Shown here in pieces: positions 42,186-52,281 of a DNA stretch of 64,000 nucleotides; position 1 is the first letter of the stretch; the number at the start of each line of letters is the position of its first letter. The stretch is taken from NCBI GenBank assembly GCA_020186115.1, contig WSYJ01000008.1, forward strand, positions 1-64,000, in the 5' to 3' direction. The position numbers and the translations under genes were made by a program. Below the pieces are notes generated by a model. That model was not told where the DNA came from. It searched no databases and was given only the letters and a program-made list of their open reading frames with translations. Source of the DNA: Histomonas meleagridis (lineage: Eukaryota; Parabasalia; Tritrichomonadida; Dientamoebidae).

Positions 42186-43481
42186 ATGAAAACAAATGGA
42201 AAGAAAAAACAGAAAAATGTTTTTATTTTTGTTATATTTTTCACAAATTCTTATGAAATATTTCATAAAGATAATTCAACACTTTCAATCACAAATTCAA
42301 ATGATTTTATTGATATTGATCAGTATCAAAATAACACAAAATTTATAACTATCAGTGAAAATATTTATGAAATTCCAGGTGGTTCATTTTCAGGATGGCA
42401 TTCAGTTGTTTCAGTTAATTTTGGTAATTCAGTATCAAGTATTGGAGGTTCAGTGTTTTCGTCATGTTCTAAATTAGAAACGATTATTTTTGGAGAAAAT
42501 GTTACAGAAATTGGCGAATCAGCATTTTCATTGTGTTCATCAATCAAAAACATTACAATTCCAAATTCAGTTACAACAATTGGCGAATCAGCATTTTCAT
42601 TATGTTCTAATTTAATCATATTAATCCTTGGATATGGAATAAGAGAAATTGGAGGTTCAGCATTTGGGGATTGTAATAAACTTCGATGTATATATTATTA
42701 TGGAGACAAAGAACCAGACATTGGTTTAAGTGCATTTTTTAATGTATCAACAAGTGTTATCACATATTCAGCATATGTCGAGGATCAATTTGGACAATTA
42801 GATGTTGTTAGCGAATCCACAGAAGGAATATGCGAACCACTTCCAACACATTCATTTAGTCAATCGAATATATTTTCTAATTCGAATACATATGCACAGT
42901 CAGATTCAAGATCATCCCCAGAATTATATTCATTTAGTCAATCGAATACATTTTCTAATTCGAATACATTTACAGCATCACTTCAAAGTGATATTTCATT
43001 ATCATTTTCATATACATTAACAATTACATTATCAATTACACATTCATTAACTATTTATGAAACACAAACGAAAACATTTTCATTATATATAAATCATTCG
43101 ACATTTTCATATATTGAAACAGAATTTATTTATTACAGTTATACGATTGTTATTTATTCGACTTATTATAATTATTATTCCAATTTCTTTACAATGTTTT
43201 ATTCAAATGATAATAATGATAATCAAAATAACGACAATAAAACAACAATTATTATCATTTCAGTTTGTGTAATTGTTATAGTAATAGTTATTATCATATT
43301 ATTAATTATATTTTTGAAACATATTCGAAATAAAAAAGAAGAAATTTATGAAAATGATAAATCAGAACAAAATGAAAACGAAACGACAAATACATTTACT
43401 ACTGGAATAAGTAACATAAATATTGCAGAAGATCCATTTGCTGAAGATTTTCAAGAAGAAAAATTTATTGAACAAATTTAA
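42186..43481 (+). CDS. BspA-like surface protein with stalk and EDPF tail
   Basis: 431 residues from the ATG at 42186. I prefer this start because the basic-hydrophobic MKTNGKKKQKNVFIFVIFFT is a signal peptide aligning with the paralogue at 37963; the frame is open back to 41688. It has about five LRR_5 repeats (TEIGESAFSLCSSIKNITIP, then TTIGESAFSLCSNL, nearly duplicated, and REIGGSAFGDCNKL), a CIYYYGDKEPD cap, a stalk with repeated FSQSNTFSNSNTF, a juxtamembrane Tyr-rich block (FIYYSYTIVIYSTYYNYYSN), a transmembrane helix and a tail ending AEDPFAEDFQEEKFIEQI. Surface adhesin of the same subfamily as 37963-39705. Confidence 0.85.
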   Translation: MKTNGKKKQKNVFIFVIFFTNSYEIFHKDNSTLSITNSNDFIDIDQYQNNTKFITISENIYEIPGGSFSGWHSVVSVNFGNSVSSIGGSVFSSCSKLETIIFGENVTEIGESAFSLCSSIKNITIPNSVTTIGESAFSLCSNLIILILGYGIREIGGSAFGDCNKLRCIYYYGDKEPDIGLSAFFNVSTSVITYSAYVEDQFGQLDVVSESTEGICEPLPTHSFSQSNIFSNSNTYAQSDSRSSPELYSFSQSNTFSNSNTFTASLQSDISLSFSYTLTITLSITHSLTIYETQTKTFSLYINHSTFSYIETEFIYYSYTIVIYSTYYNYYSNFFTMFYSNDNNDNQNNDNKTTIIIISVCVIVIVIVIIILLIIFLKHIRNKKEEIYENDKSEQNENETTNTFTTGISNINIAEDPFAEDFQEEKFIEQI

Positions 43482-45300
43482 AATAATTATCAATAAAAAT
43501 ACAATTTTTATGCATATTTGATATTTTGTAATAACACTTTTAAATAGGTTTTTTTACTCAGCGGCCTAAGAAGACCGCCTCGGATAATAAACGGTCGTTT
43601 CAAAAAATTAAAATTCATTTATCTTTTTTGTTTCAGAAATTATTTAAATTTTAGTTAATATTTTAAATTTACCTATATGATAATAGTAATATATTTTAAT
43701 GGTATGGAATAATTTTCAAGAAATCATTATGAATATCACATATTTGAGAACCAATTTCACATACAAAAAATTAAATTTAAAACAAATTTTTAAATTCACA
43801 CTCGCTTAAAATCATCAAAGAATAAAATAATTTATGATCAAGAGGAATCTATGAGCTGTTTTTGAAATATGGAATCATTGTGATTACTTTTGATATAAGC
43901 AAAATTTCAAGAATCTGTCTTGATAAAATCTTTAAAATTAGATAAATTTAGTGTACAAGTATATAATTTTAAAAAATATATCATATTCACTTCATGAATT
44001 AATTTCCAAAATTTGAGAGCTTCCATCTGCAATTGAATAGTTTACTCGGTGTCAGATAGATAAAAAATTGAGAACTTATGTCACTTTTGATTCAATTTAT
44101 ATCAAAAATTTGTGGGGAATAGGTCCACCCTTTTGAGGGTATAAAATAAAAATATCTTATCCTATAATTATTTAATACTGTCTCTTCTTATGAGAAAAAA
44201 GTTTGTCTATATATGAAATAAATATATTTTTACTATGGTAATCTAATTTTGTATTTTTTATTAAAAAAATAATTTTTAACGTTTTCACGAGAACGTTTAT
44301 ACTGATATCACCACATAAAAAAAATAAAAATAATTCTTTATAAATTTAATATAAATGAATTTAATTTCCATGTACTAAAATAATAATCATATGTGCTTAT
44401 TTGTTTTTAATATCCAATGTTTTTCATAAATTTTTGTAAATTTGTTGGTGCAATTATGTCTGCTTTAAAGATGTAGCATATCTTGAAGATATATTCCTTC
44501 CGACTTTACTGGACAATCTCATTTGTGATGCTTGCATCCGCCTCGAATAATAAACGGTCAAAAATTGAACCTTTATCATATAGTTGAAATGCAAAATTTA
44601 ATGCAAATTTAAAAGTAACAGGAACGGAACAAAATTCGTCTTTGTTCCCTTTGAATATTCAAATCGTTGAGTTGGAGTCAAAGAAAATTCATTAAAATCA
44701 ATTATGTGTATTTGCATTTCCAAAATTGGTTTTCTTACAAATTTATACACTTTTTTAGAAATTTAATAGTTTATTATATCGTTCAATTCAAAAACATATT
44801 ACACTAAAAATATTCCTGCGAAAAATTAATTTTATCTTAACATTTTTATTTAAAAAAAGATTAACTTTATGCATTCTATATGATATTATATTAAGGACTA
44901 AATCTATAAGAAAAGGCTCAATAAACCAATAGAACTTTTTCATTGCTTCATGAAATGAAAATGCTTTCCATGCGTTCTATGCATTTATAAAATAGAATTT
45001 AAATATTTTCACTTTCAACATATTTAATAAAAACTCCACATAGTTGTGGTGCTTTTCAAGGAAAGATTATAGTATATAACTAAGTAAAAACCAATTTATT
45101 CTCTAATTTTGATTTTAATATAGATAATTGATAAAAAATAGTTACATTGCATATGAATATGATGTCATCAATAATTGATTAAACATTTTGAAATATAATT
45201 TTATAAAGAATGAAGAATTAAAATATGTAGTGACACGCACAAAAAGAAAATATCTTGTTTGTCTTCAAAACAAATTGATTCAATTATTTTGTGCTATAAC
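43482..45300. other. AT-rich intergenic region with duplicated GC-rich motif
   Basis: No gene recognised. Two copies of a 22-nt motif starting CCGCCTCG and ending AATAAACGGTC lie at 43575-43596 and 44538-44559 (21 of 22 identical). They are much richer in GC than the region. The first also carries flanking GCGG/CCGC complementarity. Confidence 0.5.
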
Positions 45301-45309
45301 ATAAACTGG

Positions 45310-46560
45310 AGGTGTATCATGTAATATATTTCATAAATCGCATAAAGGAATATATTTAGAATTATAATCGTCACCACTCCTAAAATGTATAACACAATCA
45401 TGAAAAACATATTGGAATAAAGGCACACGTATGCTTTCATTAGTCATAACTTGTGTTTGTGCTACACCTAAATATTCCACTGCATTTGTACCAAATTCCA
45501 TAAAAGTAATCACAATAAGGAATTGCTAGATCTCTACCATCTTTACTTAAAACAACAAGTTTTCCATGTTCATTTTCATGGAAATATTGTAAAAGATTAA
45601 AACGATTTTGTATTGATTCTTTTCTTGTTTGTAGATGATAACATTCAAATAATACTGTACATGTTGCACCATCAATAAATTTAATTTTGCAACTTCTAAA
45701 TCATAATCTTCTGTAGCATACTTAAGTATTCGTTTATCACAAGTAGCATAAGTATCAATTTTTTGTCCGGGATTTGTTAAATTATTAACAGAACCAATTA
45801 ATATTAATTGATTTGTTGAATTCACAACAATATCATCAGGATATGCAAAAGGCCAATTAGCATTCCAAGCCATCCATTTTTTTCATGATATTCTGGATTA
45901 CCTGTGATTTGATAAGAATCATATTCAGATGTTAATAAGCTTGTCTTATTATAAACATAATCAAGATTTAATCTTATCGAACCAAAATCCATAATATGAT
46001 CAAATCCTAAACCGATAATTAATAGTTCTCGACAAATAAAATCAAATTCTTTAATTTGTCATTCGGTATATAACTTTTAAATTTCCAAAAGGATTTTCAA
46101 AAAAAGAATTCATTTTTTCATTCGTATTTATAAGAAATATTTTTTCTGAGATAAAAAATAAAATATCTTCTCTTTGTACTTCAAAATAGTTTCTTTGGAT
46201 AAACGTGATAACAAACAAATTAATGATGGACCAAAATCAAATTCATTAATCTTTTCTGCAAATATTGGTATAAATTTATCTACATATTTCAATACATTTA
46301 AAGTAAATTTTTTGAAATTCTTGATAAGCTGCAGTACGATTCTTATCCCAAGAATCATGAAATCGAATATTTATGTTTGGATTATTTTATACTTTCTCTG
46401 TATATGGTACACCTATACCTTTTTCTTGTGTAGTCTTTCAATAGCGCTATGCCATTGTTACATGATTACCTTTTAAGAAAAACATCATTAAATTTCGTGC
46501 ATGAATTTTCATGCCCTTTCGCATGCCTGAACATCGAATAGAAATATGACCAGCGTCATC
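45310..46560 (-). pseudogene. decayed gene, possibly glycoside-hydrolase-like
   Basis: Coherent pieces on the minus strand in shifting frames: FAEKINEFDFGPSLICLLSR (about 46250), ELLIIGLGFDHIMDFGSIRL, YDSYQITGNPEYHEK, NANWPFAYPDDIVVNSTNQL, then DGATCTVLFECYHLQTRKES, SKDGRDLAIPYCDYFYGIWY and finally VPLFQYVFHDCVIHFRSGDD. The last stretch resembles the VPL..LVYHD..V motif of some bacterial-type glycoside-hydrolase-related proteins; that is an impression only. At least four frame changes, so not functional. It could be a bacterial-type acquisition or a trichomonad-specific family. Confidence 0.4.
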
Positions 46561-46755
46561 ATTTGATAAAAACACATGACTAATTCAATCGAATTGAAAA
46601 CATGATCAGATCAGATAATAAAAAATAAATTTTATTTTTCATCTCAATAAATTAATAATTTTATTTCAGCATTTTTGTTGAGTTGTAAAAGAATGTATTA
46701 TGATATTTTCTTATAATTTTCAATGCATATCTGGTCGGATTCAGAAAAAGATTTA

Positions 46756-46762
46756 AACGGTC
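46756..46762 (+). promoter_or_regulatory. AACGGTC Myb-like element
   Basis: AACGGTC within TTTAAACGGTCATTCAC, about 115 nt upstream of the ankyrin gene at 46877. TTAACGGTCATTTC, 5-12 nt upstream of the 14689 start, shares ten contiguous bases (AACGGTCATT). Possible M3/Myb-type element; weak evidence. Confidence 0.3.
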
Positions 46763-46876
46763 ATTCACAAACGATAATTATTTTGTATACAAAACGATCA
46801 AAATTTACTCAAAACATTAGTATAACTTCATTAATTAATTTGCTTCAAGGCAACCAAAAAACTCCAAAAAATTTAC

Positions 46877-47842
46877 ATGGAATTTAGCGAAACTCAAAAA
46901 AGTAATATATCAAATCAAATAAAAGATTGTATCTCAAAGATAATTACTCTCAAAGGCATTGTTTTCAATCTAAAATTTGAAAACATTGAGGAATCAGCAC
47001 ATTTAATATATGAATTATATGACAAAAATCATCCATATACAGTTTTTTTGATAACATGTCGATTAGTGTATTCATCTTTTGTTTCCCAAATGAAAGATTT
47101 TAATATTTATTTTAATTTTTTAAGATTCTTGGAAAAAATATATGAGGAAATATGTAATTATAAAATGATGGATATTTTTTCAAGATATCTTTTTTCTCTA
47201 ACTTCTCAAGAATCATATTACCTTTTAGAAAAAATGTTTGATCAAGGAATGATTGATGAAACAGAATTAACCAAAAAAAGTTGTTTATATTTCGCACAAC
47301 ATATGAAAAAAAATGAAATCAACTCATTAACTATTGATTGGAACAATAAAGATAATATTAAATCTAATCAGTTTAATGAATCTTTTCTAAAAAATTATGA
47401 AGAACTTTCAAAAAACATTTGGACACTTCATAAGCAATTAATCAAAGAAGGAGTTAATCCGAATGAAATTGCGAAAATAATTCGAAATGATGAAATAGAA
47501 AAACTTCAAGAAATATCATCACAAAATGATTTTAATTATAATCAAACAATTGAACCATCACTTTATGAAAGATGTTCATTTATTAATCAAAAAAATGTTA
47601 CATTACTTGATTATGCAGCATTTTTTGGATCAGTTAAATGTTTTAAATATTTACTTATGAATGACGCAAAAGTAAATAACACAGGTAAATATGCGATTGC
47701 TAGTGGAAATATAGAAATCATTCATTTATGTGAACAACATCATTCATCATTTTATGATTCATATGAAGCAGCTATTGAATTTCATCGATATGATATCTTT
47801 AAATATCTTTACGAAAATAAAATTGTTAAAACTATGCATTAA
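46877..47842 (+). CDS. DUF3447-type ankyrin protein (5' part, one frameshift)
   Basis: 321 residues, start MEFSETQKSNIS. It has the family body FSRYLFSLTSQESYYLLEKM, EGVNPNEIAKIIRNDEIEKL, EPSLYERCSFINQKNVTLLD and ankyrin repeats ending FHRYDIFKYLYENKIVKTMH-stop. Homology continues directly after the stop in another frame (LNFLYKKCIVNNSYEIFSYL at about 47835, then 47896-48090, SSTGNLYLIKCFFEEYQLPN, SSGNIELVKYFLLRK). So there is one frameshift near 47835, either real decay or a sequence error. Array C follows at 48171. With that shift repaired the gene would span 46877-50039. Confidence 0.7.
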   Translation: MEFSETQKSNISNQIKDCISKIITLKGIVFNLKFENIEESAHLIYELYDKNHPYTVFLITCRLVYSSFVSQMKDFNIYFNFLRFLEKIYEEICNYKMMDIFSRYLFSLTSQESYYLLEKMFDQGMIDETELTKKSCLYFAQHMKKNEINSLTIDWNNKDNIKSNQFNESFLKNYEELSKNIWTLHKQLIKEGVNPNEIAKIIRNDEIEKLQEISSQNDFNYNQTIEPSLYERCSFINQKNVTLLDYAAFFGSVKCFKYLLMNDAKVNNTGKYAIASGNIEIIHLCEQHHSSFYDSYEAAIEFHRYDIFKYLYENKIVKTMH

Positions 47843-48090
47843 ATTTTTTATATAAAAAATGTATTGTAAATAATTCATATGAAATTTTTTCATATTTGCT
47901 TGATAAAGAAGGATTGAAATTAGAAGCTTTCATATATGAATTGTCATCAACTGGGAATTTATATCTAATAAAATGTTTTTTTGAAGAATATCAATTACCA
48001 AATGATATATTTGTTTCTTGTGCAAGCTCAGGAAATATTGAACTTGTTAAATATTTTCTTCTTAGAAAAATTGATGTTAATGTAAGTAAT
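47843..48090 (+). CDS. frameshifted continuation of ankyrin gene C
   Basis: In-frame from about 47835 to the module end at 48090 (DVNVSN). It contains the two repeats that in paralogues end the long ORF. It stays open to 48141, 51 nt into the 80-nt spacer at 48091-48170, before a stop. It belongs to the gene starting at 46877 and is not an independent gene. Confidence 0.6.
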
Positions 48091-48170
48091 GTCTCTTTGA
48101 AAAATTGGGAAATTGTTTATATTTCATTATGTTTCATATGAGTATTTGGTGAATATTTAAGTTTTTTGAC

Positions 48171-50039
48171 ACAGCTTTGTTTCTAGTATCTGAAAATAAA
48201 CATTTAGAAATCATTAAATTACTTGTTGAACAAAAAGGAATTGATATTAATGCAAAAAATATTTATTTGTTTTATTTAATAAATATTATAATATTTCAAA
48301 GTTTCAAAACAATATTTGGAAATGACTTAAATTATTTGATACAGCACTTATATATGCATCTGAAAATGGTCATGAAGAAATAGTCAAATTGCTTCTTGAA
48401 CAAAAAGGAATTAAAATTAATGCTAAAGATATTTATTTATTTTATTTAAAATTTATTTTAATAATTTTATATTTCAAAATAATATTTGGAAATTCTTTAA
48501 ATTATTTAAAACAGCACTTATGTATGCATCTAAAAAAGGTCATACAGAAATAGTTAAATTACTTCTTGAACAAGAAGGAATTGATGTTAATGCTAAAGAT
48601 ATTTATTTATTTTATTTAAAATTTATTTTAATAATTTTATATTTCAAAATAATATTTGGAAATTCTTTAAATTATCTAATACAGCACTTATTTTAGCATC
48701 TTGGAATGGTCATACAGAAATAGTCAAACTACTTCTTGAACAAGAAGGAATTAAAATTAATGTTAAAAATAAAATTTATTTTTAATAATTTGATATTTTA
48801 AAATAAATCATGGAAATTACTTAAATTATTTGATACAGCACTCACAGAAGCATCTAGATATGGTAACATAGCAATTGTTAAATTACTTCTTGAACAAAAA
48901 GGAATTAAAATTAATGTTAAAAATAAAATTTATTTTAATAATACTGGATTTCAAAATAATATTTGGAAATTATTTAAATTATCTAATACAGCACTTATTT
49001 TAGCATCTTGGAATGGTCATACAGAAATAGTTAAATTACTTCTTGAACAAAAAGGAATTAAAATTAATGTTAAAAATAAAATTTATTTTAATAATATTGG
49101 ATTTCAAAATAATATTTGGAAATTATTTAAATTATCTAATACAGCACTTAATTTAGCAGCTTCACGTGGTCACACAGAAATATTTAAATTACTTCTTGAA
49201 CAAAAAGGAATTAAAATTAATGTTAAAGATAAAACTTATTTTAATAATTTGAGATTTTAAAATAATACATAGAAATTACTTAAATTATTTGAAACAGCAC
49301 TTATGAAAGCATCTAAAAATGGTAACATAGAAATTGTTAAATTATTTCTTGAACAAGAAGGAATTGATATTAATGATAAAGATATTTATTTGTTTTGTTT
49401 AATATTTATTTTTAAAATTTTCTATTTCAAAATAATATTTGGAAATTATTTAAATTATTTAAAACAGCACTTGTTTGGGCATCTTTATATGGTCATACAG
49501 AAATAGTTGAATTACTTCTTGAACAAGAAAGAATTGATATTAATGCTCAAGATATTTATTTGTTTTGTTTAATTTTTATTTTTAAAATTTTATATTTCAA
49601 AGTAATATTTGGAAATTATTTACATTATTTAATACAGCACTTATATTTGCATCTAGAGATGGTCATACAGAAATAGTTAAATTACTTCTTGAACAAGAAG
49701 GAATTGATATTAATGCTAAAGATAAAATTTATTTGTTTTATTTAAAATTTATTTTAATAATTTGATATTTCAAAATAATATTTGGATATTATTTAAATTA
49801 TATAATACTGCACTTATATTTGCATCTAGACATGGTCATACAGAAATAGTTAAATTATTTCTTGAACAAGAAGGAATTGATATTAATGATAAAGATATTT
49901 ATTTGTTTTGTTTAATATTTATTTTTAAAATTTTCTATTTCAAAATAATATTTGGAAATTATTTAAATTATTTAAAACAGCACTTGTTTGGGCATCTTTA
50001 TATGGTCATACAGAAATAATTAAATTACTTCAGAATTAA
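48171..50039 (+). repeat. array of twelve single-ankyrin modules (array C)
   Basis: Modules begin at 48171, 48341, 48511, 48681, 48835, 48988, 49141, 49294, 49464, 49634, 49807 and 49977. The first eleven are 90 nt and open (consensus TALI.AS..GHTEIVKLLLEQ and GI.IN.KD/N). The last is truncated with its own stop (TEIIKLLQN-TAA, 50037-50039). Spacers are 80, 80, 80, 64, 63, 63, 63, 80, 80, 83 and 80 nt. The 80-class equals a 17-nt AT segment plus the 63-class. Two 63-nt spacers are themselves open in frame (KIYFNN.GFQNNIWKLFKL). The array is homogenised by recent unit duplication (see findings). Confidence 0.75.
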
Positions 50040-51065
50040 TTTGATCTTAATAAATGAAAAACATTAGTATATTTTCTCTCAAAGCAATACTTTGACTCAA
50101 TGGTGGTTGCCTATGAAACAACAAAATTTATAACTTTAAAAAAATATTTATGTCATTGATTATATATGTTTATTTTGTGACCATTTTATTTTTCTGTGTT
50201 GGGTTTTTTAATGAAGTAATAGTTTAAACGGTTTCTCAAATCATTTCTTTGTAGTTTTCAGAATTTCTTAAATCCTTATTTTTATACTGAAGGCTTGACA
50301 TTATAAATTTATGATCATTATGTTTTTCAAAATGATAAAGGAACTGCTGCTGAAGTACCATTAACCCCAGAGAACCATAATACAAAAGTAAAACTTCTTG
50401 TTGAATGCGAAAAAGATTTTTCTATAATAGAAGAAGAAATTATTAATCAGAGTATAACTATTCATTTTATTTACCAAATGCGAATTTTGCAATCAGAACA
50501 AAACTAAAATTCTTTACATATCCAGAACCACATTTCCCTAGTCCTAATGAATTTAAAATATTTACACGTGAATATAACGAAACAAAATATTTTATTAATA
50601 AATAAATGCATTCCACTTAACACTAAACTTGAATCACTTCCATATTACCAATGTTCGGAAGGTCTTTGTTATGGTCCGACTGGATTAACACCATTTTTCC
50701 GCTTCCATACAACTTATATTTCATCCGAATCCATCATTTTTCTTTTTATTACTTCTTCCATCACACTTAATGTTCTTTACACTCCATGCATTTAACATGT
50801 TAAATAAATTTATGATATTTACAAATTAAAATGAGTGATTTGTTTTTATTAAATATTTTTTTGAGAAATCTTTTTTTCTGTTTTTACAAATTTTCATGAT
50901 GACATCATGGCAAAACAAAGAAAAAAATATGAAAAATGAGCTTTTTTAGTGAGATTAGATAAAACAATAAAAAATAAAAAAGGAGTAAATGAAATTAACA
51001 TTGTACTTAAAATTCAACAAAAATTACCAAGCAGGCTCGAAACTGTTTTTTGAACTAAAAAAAAG
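50040..51065. other. gene relics and AT-rich spacer
   Basis: Fragments with coding character lie at about 50330-50800, for example PLTPENHNTKVKLLVECEKD and CIPLNTKLESLPYYQCSEGL followed by GPTGLTPFFRFHTTY. They are in different frames with stops. I do not recognise the source gene. The rest is AT-rich spacer. Confidence 0.35.
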
Positions 51066-51111
51066 ACCACCGGGAAGACTCGAACTTCCAACCTTAAGGT
51101 TATGAGCCTTT
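51066..51111 (-). pseudogene. 3' half of a tRNA-Met (CAT)
   Basis: On the minus strand: an anticodon stem AAAGG/CCTTA (one mismatch) around loop CTCATAA (anticodon CAT), a variable loop, a perfect T-arm GGAAG-TTCGAGT-CTTCC, then the 3' acceptor strand CGGTGGT and a T-run terminator. The matching 5' acceptor strand (ACCACCG) and a D-arm are absent in the upstream 80 nt. Either a truncated tRNA gene or an unusual split arrangement; truncation is more likely. Confidence 0.7.
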
Positions 51112-51429
51112 ATTACTTCTTTTTACATCGACAGACATATGCACATCTCATTCATTAACCCCGCAAATATCATTTAAAAAGTGGTTTGTATACTTTACAT
51201 ATGCGATACGATCATAAACAACACAAAAAATGGAATATGTCAAAAGATCGATTTCCGACCGTTAATGTATTTTGACAGTAAAGTTGATAATTAACCGTTG
51301 CATGTAAATAATTGAAATTTTTGAGGGCGGGGATGTCATGATTTTAACGTTGTCCGAAATTAATTTTATAACGATTATTTTTGACTCAAAAATTGAATTC
51401 GATGCACTTTTTCATAAATGAACTAAAAT

Positions 51430-52140
51430 GAATAATTGGGAAACATTCAGTTTATTCAACAAATATTATTTTCCTTAAATAAAGAAAATGTTATTCAAGT
51501 AGCTCTTTCAGTATTTGGTCTATTTGATAATAATTATCAGTATTCATTTAACTTACTTATTAGTGTTATAATTTTGTAACAAGTACAAATGAATCAGAAG
51601 TCTATATGAATTTCATTAAAACAATAAGAGAATTAGAAGATAACAGACAAATTCAAAGTAAAATACATAATTTTTTTTTTTTTTAAATGACTTTAAACAT
51701 TCATTTTCAAGAATCAAATTATTTAGTTGAGAGAATGATTCAAGAAAATTTATGAATCAAATATAGTTAAAGATGAGCGATGAATCATATTTCATACATT
51801 TCATACATTTCATGCTAGATATTCAATTTGATAAAATAAAAAATTCTCATATGCAGTAATTACTGTGAATTATCAAAGAATGATTGTGAACTTCATAAAA
51901 GACGAGTTAAAGAAGGACATAACCCAAATGAAATAGTAAAAATAATTCAAAATGAAGAAATAGAAAAATTTCAGAAATATCATCACAAGCAAATTTTGAT
52001 TTTAACCTGAAAATTGAACCATCACTTTATGAAAGATGTTTATTTTTTAATGAAGAAAATTTCTCATTAATTGATTATGCAGCATTCTTTGGATCAATAA
52101 AATGTTTTAAATATTTAATTATGAACAATGCAAAAAATTA
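51430..52140 (+). pseudogene. DUF3447-type ankyrin pseudogene
   Basis: Starts near ATGAATAATTGGGAAACATT with INKENVIQVALSVFGLF-like sequence in broken frames. It then has DCELHKRRVKEGHNPNEIVK, EPSLYERCLFFNEENFSLID and YAAFFGSIKCFKYLIMNNAK ending near 52140. There are many stops, small indels and a T12 run. It runs directly into a BspA tail fragment, so two gene relics are fused. AACGGTC-type elements lie just upstream (51257-51263). Confidence 0.7.
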
Positions 52141-52281
52141 GGAATAAAAATTCATGAAAATTCTGAACAAAATGAAAATGATACAACAAATATATTTGTA
52201 AAGGAATTAACTTTTTCAAATATTGGAGAAGATCCAATCGTATATGATTTTAAAGAAGATAAATTCATTGAGCAAATGTAA
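52141..52281 (+). pseudogene. orphan BspA cytoplasmic tail fragment
   Basis: Encodes GIKIHENSEQNENDTTNIFV, then FSNIGEDPIVYDFKEDKFIE and QM-stop. This aligns with the ends of the BspA proteins at 39705 and 43481 (EDPF..DF.EEKFI.QI). No LRR, stalk or transmembrane segment precedes it; the ankyrin pseudogene does. A rearrangement scar. Confidence 0.75.

Noticed and set aside
48083-48088. GTAAGT hexamer at the end of the first array-C exon as a splice donor
   Set aside because: It is inside the conserved module (codons for V-S in DVNVSN) and is not repeated at any other module end.
48171-50039. Ordinary GT-AG introns between ankyrin modules
   Set aside because: I checked each spacer border for GTATGT-type starts and ACTAACACACAG-type ends. 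There is no consistent GT, and the 63-nt spacers have none near the 5' border, so I did not annotate introns.
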